Shown piece after piece: positions 1-7,839 of a DNA stretch of 30,015 bases. The first letter of the stretch is position 1. Each line of letters begins with the position of its first letter. The notes beneath the pieces are model-generated. The model was not told the DNA's origin. It did no database searches and saw nothing but the letters and a program-made list of their open reading frames with translations. The position numbers and the translations under genes were made by a program. This stretch comes from CAYVXE01 sp964455375. GTDB taxonomy: Bacteria; Zhuqueibacterota; Zhuqueibacteria; Oceanimicrobiales; Oceanimicrobiaceae. The stretch is taken from positions 1 through 30,015 of the forward strand of contig CAYVXE010000046.1 of assembly GCA_964455375.1 (NCBI GenBank). Reading direction: 5' to 3'.

Positions 1-531
1 CCCGATATGCATCACCGCCGGTCCATCCGGTTAAAGGATTACGATTATTCCCGTCCGGGTGCATATTTTATAACGATTTGCACGCATAACCGGGAATGTG
101 TATTTGGTGAAATCACCGGCGGGAAAATGGCATTAAATGAATTTGGTAAAATCGCAAACCAATTATGGGTGGATATTGGCAACCGTTTTCCCAATGTCGA
201 ATTGGATGAATTTGTGATTATGCCAAATCATGTGCACACAATTTTGGTTTTTACCACACTGGTAGGGGCAGGGTTCACCCCTGTCCGTGCCTCTGCCAAT
301 CGGGCAACCGCAAGGGTTGCCCCTACGTTGGGTCAAATTGTGGGCGCCTATAAATCAAGGGTATCGAATGAATGTCTGAAAATATATAAATCGAAAAATT
401 TATATATGGGTAAATTATGGCAACGCAATTATTATGAACACATTATCAGAGACGAAAGCGATTTAAACCGAATTCGGGAATATATTATGGGGAATTCTTT
501 AAAATGGCGTGAGGATAAATATTTTGTTTAA
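1..531 (+). CDS. REP-associated tyrosine transposase (RAYT, IS200/Y1-like), probably 5'-partial
   Basis: This encodes a Y1-type single-strand DNA transposase of the RAYT group, which nicks DNA at REP-like palindromes. Counting from the ATG at 7, the HUH metal-binding motif is H75-V-H77 inside MPNHVH, and the nucleophile is one of Y142/Y143 in WQRNYYEHII. The length of about 174 residues suits the family. The two codons before that ATG (Pro-Asp) continue the usual N-terminal family pattern (NPD-hydrophobic-HHRRS), so the true start probably lies before base 1; this is an inference. Residues of about 86-107 are extra to the fold and are encoded by a palindromic insert at 262-326 that keeps the frame. 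The gene stands alone, 128 bp ahead of the selenoprotein. A single-copy domesticated RAYT is more likely than a full insertion sequence, since no accessory tnpB or obvious element ends are seen. Confidence 0.88.
   Translation, partial: PDMHHRRSIRLKDYDYSRPGAYFITICTHNRECVFGEITGGKMALNEFGKIANQLWVDIGNRFPNVELDEFVIMPNHVHTILVFTTLVGAGFTPVRASANRATARVAPTLGQIVGAYKSRVSNECLKIYKSKNLYMGKLWQRNYYEHIIRDESDLNRIREYIMGNSLKWREDKYFV
262..326. repeat. Nested palindromic insert inside the RAYT gene
   Basis: Outer arms GTAGGGGCA (262-270) and TGCCCCTAC (318-326) are exact reverse complements. Inside lie two further hairpins: GGGCAACC (302-309) with GGTTGCCC (315-322), and AGGGG (264-268) with CCCCT (278-282). The block adds about 66 bp (22 codons) between the HUH motif and the conserved TLGQIVGAYKS segment, and it keeps the reading frame. 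Palindromes of this GGGCAACC type are common dispersed repeats in many bacterial genomes, so this looks like a small mobile repeat that landed in a transposase gene. Confidence 0.75.
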
Positions 532-659
532 TGTATCGAGGAATCATGGGTTTTACCCCTCTTTCGGGTTCGGCACAATCGGAATGCGAAAGCAGATCAT
601 CCTGTTTCAACTATGGGGGCTTAAGGCTCATTTTTTAACTTAATAGATGGAGGCTCCGG

Positions 660-1331
660 ATGAATAAACTATTTTACATCGCCCTGGTTGCGTTGCTGAC
701 CGTTTTTGTGACTGGCCAGGGGTTTGCCCAGCGTGGCATGAATCGTCAAAAAAGATTCGCAGAGAACTCCTTGAAGGTTGGAGATTTGGCGCCTTCTTTT
801 AAACTGAAGTCACTGGACGGTAAAAGTGAAACCGACCTGCAACAGTATCGCGGCAAAAAACCGGTGGTGTTGTTTTTCGGCAGTTACACCTGACCACCAT
901 TTAAATCCCAGTTGGGAGACATGCAAAAAATGTATGACATGTACAAAGACATAGCAGAATTCCGAATCGTTTACATCGGTGAGGCACACGCTATGGATGA
1001 TCTGCGTCCCGTTCGGTACGCCGTGGATTTGGGAATCAAGGAACATAAAAATATCGGCGAGCGTTGTACAACTGCGGATATGATGATGGCAAACGAACAC
1101 ATTACCATTCCGTGCATCGTCGATAATATGGACAATAAAGTTAACGCAGACTACAATGCACATCCTGACCGGATATTTGTGGTCCGTAAGGATGGCAGAT
1201 TAGCGGTTGCAGCCGATCACGGTCCGAGGGGATTTAAGCCGGCGCTGCAGCAAACAAGAAAGTGGCTGGCAGAATACAAAAAGACCGGAAAAGAGCCGGA
1301 ATTACCGAATTCGGATATTCATGCAAAATAA
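660..1331 (+). CDS. Secreted iodothyronine deiodinase-like selenoprotein (UGA at 891-893 read as Sec)
   Basis: The reading frame is 223 residues long if the TGA at codon 78 is read as selenocysteine. Ordinary calling would give a 77-residue ORF ending there and a second ORF starting at 912. The frame is kept across the TGA, and the joined sequence FGSYT-U-PPFKSQLGD matches the deiodinase active-site pattern (GSxT-U-PPF). Further matches follow: YIGEAHAMDD, then IPCIVDNMDN, then HPDRIFVVRKDG and a GPRGF motif, all in deiodinase order (PF00837, thioredoxin fold). Residues 1-24 form a signal peptide ending in FAQ, so the protein acts in the periplasm. Other cysteines are C136 and C152, possible partners of Sec78. 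A GGAGG at 649-653 precedes ATG 660. Its bacterial substrate is unknown; thyroid-hormone deiodination is not implied. A redox or dehalogenation role is inference. No selA, selB, selC or selD gene lies in this window. Confidence 0.88.
891..932 (+). promoter_or_regulatory. Bacterial SECIS element downstream of the Sec UGA
   Basis: The UGA is at 891-893. A hairpin with stem UCCC (906-909)/GGGA (914-917) and apical loop AGUU (910-913) follows after 16 bases, and the second loop base is G911. A lower helix CAUUU (898-902)/AAAUG (928-932) can form below an internal loop. As I recall it, the bacterial SECIS rule is a short apical loop with a G in its first two positions, an upper stem of at least 4 bp, and roughly 16-37 bases from UGA to loop. 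This hairpin meets all three, which would let SelB recode the UGA. The stem is short and not G+C-strong throughout. Confidence 0.75.
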
Positions 1332-1351
1332 AATACGGAAGGATCGTTAGC

Positions 1352-2098
1352 TTGGCAGAAAAACATTTTCATGAACAAAAGAAGCACACCAATACATATT
1401 TAATTCCGTACTTTCAGAAACATCTACCAAATTTTAAAAATTTAAACGTATTAGAGGTTGGTTGCGCTGAAGCCGGATTTCTTGAAATATTGCATGACCT
1501 GGGAATGCACGTAGTGGGTCTGGAGCTTTCGGAATCTCGGGTTAACCTGGCAAAGGGAAAAAATCCTGATCTTAACGTTTTAGTTGGAGATATTACCGAC
1601 TCTCGGGTTGTTGAGCAGATTGGCGAGACCTTTGACTTGGTGGTCATGCGGGATGTGATTGAACATGTTCCGGACAGAATTTCAGCTTTGGGAAATATCC
1701 GGGAATTATTAAAGCAGGGTGGTTATTTCTATGTAACCTTTCCACCGAGGTTTTCCGGATTTGCCGGGCATCAGCAAAACGGCCGCTCGCTATTGCGGTT
1801 TGTGCCGTTTCTTCATTATCTTCCCAATTGGTTGATCAGACTATTAGGGAAGCTGTTTCATGAGAGACCTGAATTGATTGAAAATATCATTTTAAATTTT
1901 AAGGTCGGTTTGTCTATTCATGCTTTTGAAAAATATTACCGGAAATTCCATTTTCGGCCGGTGGTGAAAGAGTTGTTTCTGTCCCGGCCCATTTACAGGA
2001 CACGTTACAATGTGTCCATTCGCAGGTTGCCGAATATTCCGTTTTTACGGGAATTTATTTCATTCGGGTGTGAGAGTTTGTTGCAGAAAATTGACTGA
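1352..2098 (+). CDS. Class I SAM-dependent methyltransferase
   Basis: A 248-residue Rossmann-fold methyltransferase of the Methyltransf_11/23 (UbiE-like) type. Motif I is VLEVGCAEAGF (about 33-43), the acidic residue closing strand 2 is E58 in GLELS, D80 follows, and the post-motif is FDLVVMRDVIEHVP (about 94-107). The C-terminal third, rich in aromatic and basic residues, is not a standard catalytic part and may bind the substrate, perhaps a lipid or glycan; this is inference. I chose the TTG start at 1352 because GGAAGG (1337-1342) sits 9 bases upstream and it clears the selenoprotein stop (1329-1331). An in-frame ATG at 1262 would overlap that gene by 70 bases and add an unconserved-looking leader. 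The 20-bp gap suggests cotranscription with the selenoprotein. The substrate is not recognisable. Confidence 0.82.
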   Translation: MAEKHFHEQKKHTNTYLIPYFQKHLPNFKNLNVLEVGCAEAGFLEILHDLGMHVVGLELSESRVNLAKGKNPDLNVLVGDITDSRVVEQIGETFDLVVMRDVIEHVPDRISALGNIRELLKQGGYFYVTFPPRFSGFAGHQQNGRSLLRFVPFLHYLPNWLIRLLGKLFHERPELIENIILNFKVGLSIHAFEKYYRKFHFRPVVKELFLSRPIYRTRYNVSIRRLPNIPFLREFISFGCESLLQKID

Positions 2099-2176
2099 AA
2101 TAATGTTTCTTAGAAGGATACAGAACAAAATTGGAAAGCAAAGGGTACAGAGGTGTTGAAAGGATGCCAATCAGGC

Positions 2177-2330
2177 TTGTCATTTCGATCCGGCAGTTGC
2201 CGGAGAAAAATCTGGTTTGCGCCTAAATCAGACCCCTCGACTACGCTTCGCTCCGTTCGGGGTGACAATATGGTGGTTGAACGCCCCTTAAGTTGACGTA
2301 CATGGGCATGCACCTGACTCGAAATGACAA
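2177..2330. repeat. 154-bp element with 12-bp terminal inverted repeats (REP/MITE-like)
   Basis: Ends TTGTCATTTCGA (2177-2188) and TCGAAATGACAA (2319-2330) are perfect reverse complements. Inside are a near-perfect hairpin TCCGGCA/TGCCGGA (2189-2204) and an imperfect palindrome running from CCCC to GGGG around 2233-2262, of the CTCGACT...CGGGGTGACA kind. No protein-coding frame is convincing. It fills most of the 301-bp space between the methyltransferase and ispG (2099-2399). The rest of that space shows no clear promoter or terminator. Similar 'TGTCATTTCGA...' repeats are dispersed in genomes of this broad lineage. Confidence 0.7.
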
Positions 2331-2399
2331 TTCGGTGGAAGAAACTGAAAAATCAGAGCTTTGTTAATTAATCAGGTCAAAAAATGAATCATCGGAACC

Positions 2400-4454
2400 A
2401 TGAACTATTGCAATAACATTTTTCACTATAAACGCCGTCCGACCCGGGAAGTGATGGTCGGCGATGTTGGTGTGGGAGGGAGCAACCCCATTCGTATTCA
2501 ATCCATGACCATTTCCGACACGATGAATACACAAGCATCGGTGCAGGAGGTGAGACAGTTGGCGGAAGCGGGATGCGAGATTGTGCGGCTTACGGCGCCG
2601 TCGATAAAAGAAGCGGAGAATTTGAAAGACATCAAAGCCGAACTCTTAAAACGCGGGATCGCCGTTCCGCTGGTGGCGGATATTCACTTCACCCCGAATG
2701 CTGCTTTGATCGCTGCGGAATATGTGGAAAAGGTGCGCATCAATCCCGGAAATTATGCCGACAAGAAAAAATTTGCGGTCATCGAATATTCTGACGAACA
2801 ATACGAGCAGGAGCTTTTGCGCATCGAGGAGAAGTTCAAGCCGCTGGTGTTAAAATGCAAGCAGCTTGGGCGTGCCATACGTATCGGCACGAATCACGGG
2901 TCGCTTTCCGACCGCATCATGAACCGTTTCGGCGATACGGCAGAGGGCATGGTGGAGTCTGCCCTGGAGTTTGTGCGTATCTGCCAGAAATACGATTTCC
3001 ACGACATCATTTTATCCATGAAGTCATCCAACCCGCAGGTGGCCATTCAAGCGTACCGGCTGTTGGCTGCCAAAGCAGATGAAATGCGCATGGATTACCC
3101 GTTTCATCTCGGGGTTACCGAGGCTGGCGATGGCGCAGAAGGTCGTATTAAATCGGCAGTGGGGATTGGTGGTTTACTACTTGACGGAATTGGCGATACC
3201 ATTCGGGTGTCTTTAACGGAAGATGCGGTGCACGAGGTGCCGGTAGCGTTTAAACTGGCCGAACCGTTTAATCGTCTCATTGAAAATGCAGGGAATGATC
3301 TTTCGCAAATCAGGATTGAACAAAACAGTATTTCCCTAAAATCATTTCAGCCTTTTGCGTACAAGCGCCGGGAAACGGTGAGCAGCAGGCACGGTTCTTA
3401 CCAGCTTGGCAACGGGCAAATTCCAAGAGTAGAACTGATTTTGCAGGCACCGTTGCGCAATCCCAATAGCGTCATGGAGGAAATCTCAGAGCTATCTGGA
3501 TTACCTGCCAATCCGTTAAATGTTGTTTCATCTTCAAATCAGGAAAACACATTCAAGTGTGAAACTCTGCATATAAAAGTAAGGAGCAGGGAGGACTTCG
3601 AATGTCTAAAACGGGTACATGACGACCTGATTGCCAGTGGGCGCTATCTGCCGTTTGCCGTGGATGTGACAGATTATGCTGACGCTTTACCGGATATCGC
3701 TAAACTTGCTGAACGTTTGGTTTTTTCTATTGCAGATGAAACCTCTCCCGTTCTGATCGCTGATGTGCTGCGGACGGCAGTGATATCGGCGAAACCAGTT
3801 GAGTGGCGTCTGACAACATTGAATTTGCGAGCACTTCAATCGATATTTTCTGAAGCTGAAAAAGCGGATTACTGGAATTTTCTGTTTTCTTTGGCAGGGT
3901 TTCGTGATATCGTTTATGTCTACAGATATCTTGCCGCGCTATTGGACGGCATGGGTGCAACGTTCCCGCTGCTTTTACGTTTTCAGGAAGAGAAAGACTT
4001 TGAAACGTTTGTTTTGCAGAGTGCGTCGCAAATCGGCTCCCTCTTGTGCGATGGCATTGGCGATGCGGTTTGCCTCGATTCCCGTTTGCCCGCTGCGGAT
4101 TTACTCAATTTAAGCTACAATGTTTTGCAGGCAACCCGCCTGCGTATTTCAAAAACAGATTATATTTCCTGTCCATCCTGCGGACGAACGTTGTTTAATT
4201 TGCAAACCACCACCGAACGCATTAAATCAAAGACCGACCATTTGAAGGGCGTGAAAATTGCCATCATGGGGTGCATTGTCAACGGGCCGGGAGAGATGGC
4301 GGATGCCGATTTCGGCTATGTGGGCGCCGGACCCGGGAAAGTCAATCTTTTTGTGGGAAAGGAGTGCGTGGAACGGAACATCCCGGAAATCGAGGCAGAC
4401 GGCCGCTTGATCGAGCTGATCAAGAAACACGACATGTGGGTGGAGCGCCAATAG
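2400..4454 (+). CDS. ispG: 4-hydroxy-3-methylbut-2-en-1-yl diphosphate synthase (IspG/GcpE), long form
   Basis: This enzyme converts 2-C-methyl-erythritol 2,4-cyclodiphosphate to HMBPP, the penultimate step of the MEP isoprenoid pathway, in the cytoplasm with a [4Fe-4S] cluster. The N-terminal TIM barrel begins REVMVGDVGVGG and carries IRIQSMT; VADIHF and KVRINPGN follow. The C-terminal iron-sulphur domain has C591-P-S-C594 and C625 in GCIVNGPGE, with E632 nearby, giving the three-Cys-plus-Glu cluster site. At 684 residues it is much longer than the roughly 370-residue E. coli enzyme. A central block of about 300-580 corresponds to the extra domain of the plant/Chlorobi/Bacteroidetes type. 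ATG at 2400 fits the family N-terminus, but no strong ribosome binding site precedes it. It is monocistronic as far as seen, and a scaffold gap follows 19 bases after the stop. Confidence 0.96.
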   Translation: MNYCNNIFHYKRRPTREVMVGDVGVGGSNPIRIQSMTISDTMNTQASVQEVRQLAEAGCEIVRLTAPSIKEAENLKDIKAELLKRGIAVPLVADIHFTPNAALIAAEYVEKVRINPGNYADKKKFAVIEYSDEQYEQELLRIEEKFKPLVLKCKQLGRAIRIGTNHGSLSDRIMNRFGDTAEGMVESALEFVRICQKYDFHDIILSMKSSNPQVAIQAYRLLAAKADEMRMDYPFHLGVTEAGDGAEGRIKSAVGIGGLLLDGIGDTIRVSLTEDAVHEVPVAFKLAEPFNRLIENAGNDLSQIRIEQNSISLKSFQPFAYKRRETVSSRHGSYQLGNGQIPRVELILQAPLRNPNSVMEEISELSGLPANPLNVVSSSNQENTFKCETLHIKVRSREDFECLKRVHDDLIASGRYLPFAVDVTDYADALPDIAKLAERLVFSIADETSPVLIADVLRTAVISAKPVEWRLTTLNLRALQSIFSEAEKADYWNFLFSLAGFRDIVYVYRYLAALLDGMGATFPLLLRFQEEKDFETFVLQSASQIGSLLCDGIGDAVCLDSRLPAADLLNLSYNVLQATRLRISKTDYISCPSCGRTLFNLQTTTERIKSKTDHLKGVKIAIMGCIVNGPGEMADADFGYVGAGPGKVNLFVGKECVERNIPEIEADGRLIELIKKHDMWVERQ

Positions 4455-4628
4455 GCATTCTACTTTGTGAGAGNNNNNNNNNNNNNNNNNNNNNNNNNNN
4501 NNNNNNNNNNNNNNNNNNNNNNNNNNNNNNNNNNNNNNNNNNNNNNNNNNNNNNNNNNNNNNNNNNNNNNNNNATCAAGAAACACGACATGTGGGTGGAG
4601 CGCCAATAGGCATTCTACTTTGTGAGAG
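4419..4628. repeat. Identical 55-bp direct copies flanking the scaffold gap (assembly overlap)
   Basis: Bases 4419-4473 and 4574-4628 are identical over 55 positions and include the last 36 bases of ispG. They abut a run of exactly 100 N. An exact 55-base overlap at two contig ends is what a de Bruijn assembler with k=55 leaves when a scaffolder joins two contigs with a fixed filler. The second copy is therefore most likely the same DNA, not a duplicated gene end. Confidence 0.85.
4474..4573. other. Scaffold gap of 100 N
   Basis: One hundred unknown bases between ispG and the 3' end of the efflux operon. The flanking copies suggest the real gap is zero or negative (the contigs overlap by 55 bases). 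Reading frames drawn across it are artefacts. Confidence 0.95.
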
Positions 4629-4706
4629 ATCGCGGCTCCTTCCTTTACAAAAATATCTTAATCTTGTTTTTGGCAGTATGTTGAGAGAAGCAATCAACTA
4701 TGACTT

Positions 4707-4772
4707 ATTTACAAATTTGCCCTCGCTTTTCTCGCTGAGCCGCTTTCGAGTAAGCAAGACAAATTAGTAAAT
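4707..4772. terminator. Inverted repeat between convergent ispG and efflux operon, possible bidirectional terminator
   Basis: Arms ATTTACAAATTTG (4707-4719) and CAAATTAGTAAAT (4760-4772) are reverse complements with one mismatch in 13, around a 40-base centre that itself holds CTCGC-type self-complementary pieces. It sits between convergent genes, where a shared terminator is expected. The arms are A+T-rich and no clean U-run follows, so this is only a candidate. Nothing else was recognised in 4629-4815. Confidence 0.35.
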
Positions 4773-4815
4773 GTATATTTTGCGGCAACTCTTTACTTAA
4801 ATCAACTTCATATTT

Positions 4816-7800
4816 TTACTTCTCAAACAAATCGTACAAAACAGGAATAACAATAAGTGAAAAAAACATTGAGCCGACCAATCCGCTGATAACCGCTACT
4901 GCAAATGGTTGCAGTATCTCGCTGCCTGCGCCTAATTTTAAGGCTAAAGGAAGGAAGCCTGCAATCGTTGTTGTATTTGTCATTAATATTGGGCGAAGGC
5001 GGACTCTTCCGGCTTGGAGCAATGCTTCCTCTTTCGGTCTACCGATTGTACGATAACGCGCGGTAAAATCCATCAGCAATATTCCGTTGTTTACGACAAT
5101 TCCCAACACAGTAATCGTTCCTATAAATGAAGAGATGTCAAAGCTTGTACGCGTGATATATAAACCGATGATGACAAACGTAAAAGAAAAAACCGTTCCT
5201 AAAAATATTGCAAGTGCCGTGCGAAACCTATTGAATTCGAATAACAGCACAACGAAAATAAGCAGAGCGGCAAGAATCAAAACAAAAGATAATTGTTCAA
5301 ATGATTTTAACTGACTTTCATAATCGCCGCCGAGAGAAACCGAAACACCATAAGGCAGTTTCACTTTGTGCAGTACATCTTTTACATCTTTGACAACGCT
5401 TCCCAAATCACGTCCCGAAATATCCGCTAATACCTTTGCAACCAAACTTCCGTTTTCATGCAGTATTGATGCCTCTCCTTCACGTATTCTGATTGCAGCA
5501 ATTTGTTTTAACGGAACCATCGCACCGCTAGGAGAAAGAATTTGCAATTGTTTTAGTGCTTCAAGGTTTTTGCGGAATGAAGGAGGATATCGTAACCGCA
5601 CTCCCGCTAATCTCATTCCCTGTTTTATGTAAGTGGAGACTCTTCCCCAAATAGCAGTCTCAATTAATTTTTGCACTTCTCCGGGACGGAAACCTAATTG
5701 TGCGGCTTTCTCGTGATCGACATAAATATCAAATTCCGGTTCCGAAGGAAGCTCTGCGGGCGTTAAGCCTACCAAACCTTTAACCGGTTTTAACTTTTCG
5801 TAAATCTCTTGAGCTGTTTTCTGCAAAACTTCATTGTCGTTTCCAAAAATTAAAATGTCAATCGGTTTTTCTTCACCCGCAAGGTCTTTCAATCTATCGG
5901 GAAGTACCTGCACAAAATCCAAATACAAGCCGGGGACTTGTGCCGTTGCATTTTTGTTTAGATCATTCATAATTTGAAAAGTAGAACGCTTATGATCTTT
6001 GCTTAAACTAATAAGATAGTCGCCTTCATTTGCCGGATGACGATGAGCAATTCCTCTGCCGGTTCGCCTTGAATATGCTTTGATTTCAGGATAATTTTTC
6101 ATAATATTTTCAAGCTGTACCGCGAGCCTGTTCGTTTCTTCCAGAGAGGTTCCCGGCGGAGCTTTGTAATTCATAACAAAAGCGCCTTCGTCCCATTCGG
6201 GCAGAAATCCCGTATGCAGCCGAGGGAAGAGAAATCCGCTTATTCCGGCAATAATCAGAAGCAGCGCCAGTACTATTATTTTTTTTCGTAGAAGAAATTG
6301 TAATAATTTTTCATAACCGCTGCGAATTCCCGAAAGAAAATCATCTTGCTGTTTGAAGTGATTTTTTTTATTTAAAAAGATATGAGTTAAAATTGGCGTA
6401 ATACTTATCGCAAGTAAAAGCGAAAGGAAAACCGCTATGGCAAGGGTCAAAGCCATCGGCTTGAAAAAGATGCCGGTCAGTCCGGTAACAAAAATAAGCG
6501 GAACAAAAACAATTACGGTAGTAATTGTAGCTCCAAACATCGGCGGAATAACTTCGGAGGAACCTTTAACTATCGCTTTATCCAGCGGTTGACCTTCGGA
6601 ATGATGGCGAATAATATTTTCAACCACAACGGTAGCATTATCTACCAATATGCCTAATGCGGCGGCTATTCCGCCTAACGTCATAATATTTATGGAAAGA
6701 TTGAAAATGTACATCAAGAAAAAAGAGAGAATCATAACCAGCGGCATAAAGACGATTATAGACCAAGACGCTCGGAAACTTCTCAGAAAAAATAAAACTA
6801 TCAACGAGATGATTAATATTCCGCTAAGAATGTTTTCGCTGACGCCTGTAATTGAACGTTTAACAAAATCTTCCTGATCATAAGTTTTTTCGAAATGAAT
6901 GTCGGACGGTAAATCGGTTTTTATCTTAGCAATTATTTTGTCAATGTTATTCCCGACCGAAACGCCGTTTGCATTCGGCTGTTTTAAAACATCAATTAGG
7001 ACGGCGCGATGCCAGTTAGCGGTTGTTATTATGTATTCTTCTTTACTTGTCAGCGATACATCCGCCAGATCGCTTAATTTAACGGGTATTCCGTTGCGGG
7101 AGGCAATGACCGTATTTTTTATATCGTCGACCGTATGGAGAAGGTCGTTTTGAAATCCCAAATGAATACGATATTTGTCTGTTATCTTCCCTAAAAATTT
7201 AACCTGATTTATTTGTTTAAGATTATCTTCAATCATCAAGGGAGATATTTTATAGAGAGCAAGTTTTTCCGGTTTCAACTGCGCCCAAAATTCCGGGCGT
7301 TCTCCGCCCACAATTTCAATTTGATAAACGCCGCTCACTCCGGAAAGCAGCGGACGAATTGTAAACTCCGCAAGATTTCTTAATTGCCGCTGACTTCTAA
7401 CATCGGAATAGATTGCGTAACCGGACATCGGGAAAGCGCTTGTCGTCATTCGTTTAACCAAAATATCTGTACCGGGCGGCAGCTTTCCGCGAACATCGCT
7501 AATCCGAGCTTGAACCAATTGATAAGCCTGCATTAAATCGATATCCCAATCAAAATACAATTCAATTTCAGCATACCCGCGGCTTGTTTTCGAGCGGACA
7601 ATTCTTACACCTTCAACATTACGCAGCACATCTTCCAAGGGTTTTGTAGTTGTAATTTCCATATCGGTCAGCGGCGCATAACCTCGCTCAACTTGAACTA
7701 AAATTCTTGGGAAAGTCGCGTTAGGAAAAACGCCCGCCGGCATTGACGTGAGAAGAACAACGCTGCCGATGATTAATATTCCGAGAACGAACAGAACCGC

Positions 7801-7839
7801 GAGACGATACCGCAGAATTGCATTAATCAGTTTTTCCAT
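4816..7839 (-). CDS. RND efflux pump inner-membrane permease
   Basis: A 1007-residue proton-driven RND transporter (ACR_tran family) that moves substrates from the inner membrane or periplasm to a TolC-type channel. The architecture is complete: TM1 at about 12-32, a first periplasmic loop, TM2-6 from about 335, a second loop, and TM8-12 to the C-terminus. The TM4 proton-relay segment is GILVDNATVVVEN with D400 and E407, and the TM10 region reads GIVVNNGILLMDF. Both look more like the HAE (organic-compound) branch than classical CusA/CzcA metal pumps, so the substrate is open. Its ATG overlaps the adaptor stop by one base (7839), and it is the last gene of the 12223-to-4816 unit. The DNA is A+T-rich compared with the two-component genes upstream. 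Confidence 0.93.
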   Translation of the reverse strand: MEKLINAILRYRLAVLFVLGILIIGSVVLLTSMPAGVFPNATFPRILVQVERGYAPLTDMEITTTKPLEDVLRNVEGVRIVRSKTSRGYAEIELYFDWDIDLMQAYQLVQARISDVRGKLPPGTDILVKRMTTSAFPMSGYAIYSDVRSQRQLRNLAEFTIRPLLSGVSGVYQIEIVGGERPEFWAQLKPEKLALYKISPLMIEDNLKQINQVKFLGKITDKYRIHLGFQNDLLHTVDDIKNTVIASRNGIPVKLSDLADVSLTSKEEYIITTANWHRAVLIDVLKQPNANGVSVGNNIDKIIAKIKTDLPSDIHFEKTYDQEDFVKRSITGVSENILSGILIISLIVLFFLRSFRASWSIIVFMPLVMILSFFLMYIFNLSINIMTLGGIAAALGILVDNATVVVENIIRHHSEGQPLDKAIVKGSSEVIPPMFGATITTVIVFVPLIFVTGLTGIFFKPMALTLAIAVFLSLLLAISITPILTHIFLNKKNHFKQQDDFLSGIRSGYEKLLQFLLRKKIIVLALLLIIAGISGFLFPRLHTGFLPEWDEGAFVMNYKAPPGTSLEETNRLAVQLENIMKNYPEIKAYSRRTGRGIAHRHPANEGDYLISLSKDHKRSTFQIMNDLNKNATAQVPGLYLDFVQVLPDRLKDLAGEEKPIDILIFGNDNEVLQKTAQEIYEKLKPVKGLVGLTPAELPSEPEFDIYVDHEKAAQLGFRPGEVQKLIETAIWGRVSTYIKQGMRLAGVRLRYPPSFRKNLEALKQLQILSPSGAMVPLKQIAAIRIREGEASILHENGSLVAKVLADISGRDLGSVVKDVKDVLHKVKLPYGVSVSLGGDYESQLKSFEQLSFVLILAALLIFVVLLFEFNRFRTALAIFLGTVFSFTFVIIGLYITRTSFDISSFIGTITVLGIVVNNGILLMDFTARYRTIGRPKEEALLQAGRVRLRPILMTNTTTIAGFLPLALKLGAGSEILQPFAVAVISGLVGSMFFSLIVIPVLYDLFEK

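Noticed and set aside
533..659. Small RNA or small gene between the RAYT and the selenoprotein
   Set aside because: No frame with a ribosome site, no recognisable RNA fold and no promoter was seen; only the GGAGG of the next gene is clear.
810..1163. 117-residue minus-strand ORF opposite the selenoprotein
   Set aside because: It is a shadow of the true frame, with no family resemblance or ribosome site, and it would conflict with the deiodinase homology.
660..1331. Two separate genes or a nonsense-mutated pseudogene
   Set aside because: The frame is intact on both sides, the TGA lies exactly at the family's Sec position, and a SECIS-like hairpin follows. Decay would rarely strike only that codon.
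1262..1351. Upstream ATG start for the methyltransferase
   Set aside because: It overlaps the selenoprotein by 70 bases, reads an unlikely basic leader, and a better TTG start with GGAAGG lies at 1352.
4271..4609. ORF running through the N gap
   Set aside because: It contains about 34 unknown codons and repeats the ispG end on the far side. It is an artefact of the scaffold gap.
4574..4628. Second, partial copy of ispG (pseudogene)
   Set aside because: It is identical over exactly 55 bases and stops at the gap edge, which fits a k-mer overlap between contigs better than a gene duplication.
4816..7839. Firm assignment as a CusA/CzcA metal pump
   Set aside because: The TM4 and TM10 signatures resemble the HAE branch; only the regulator context hints at metals.
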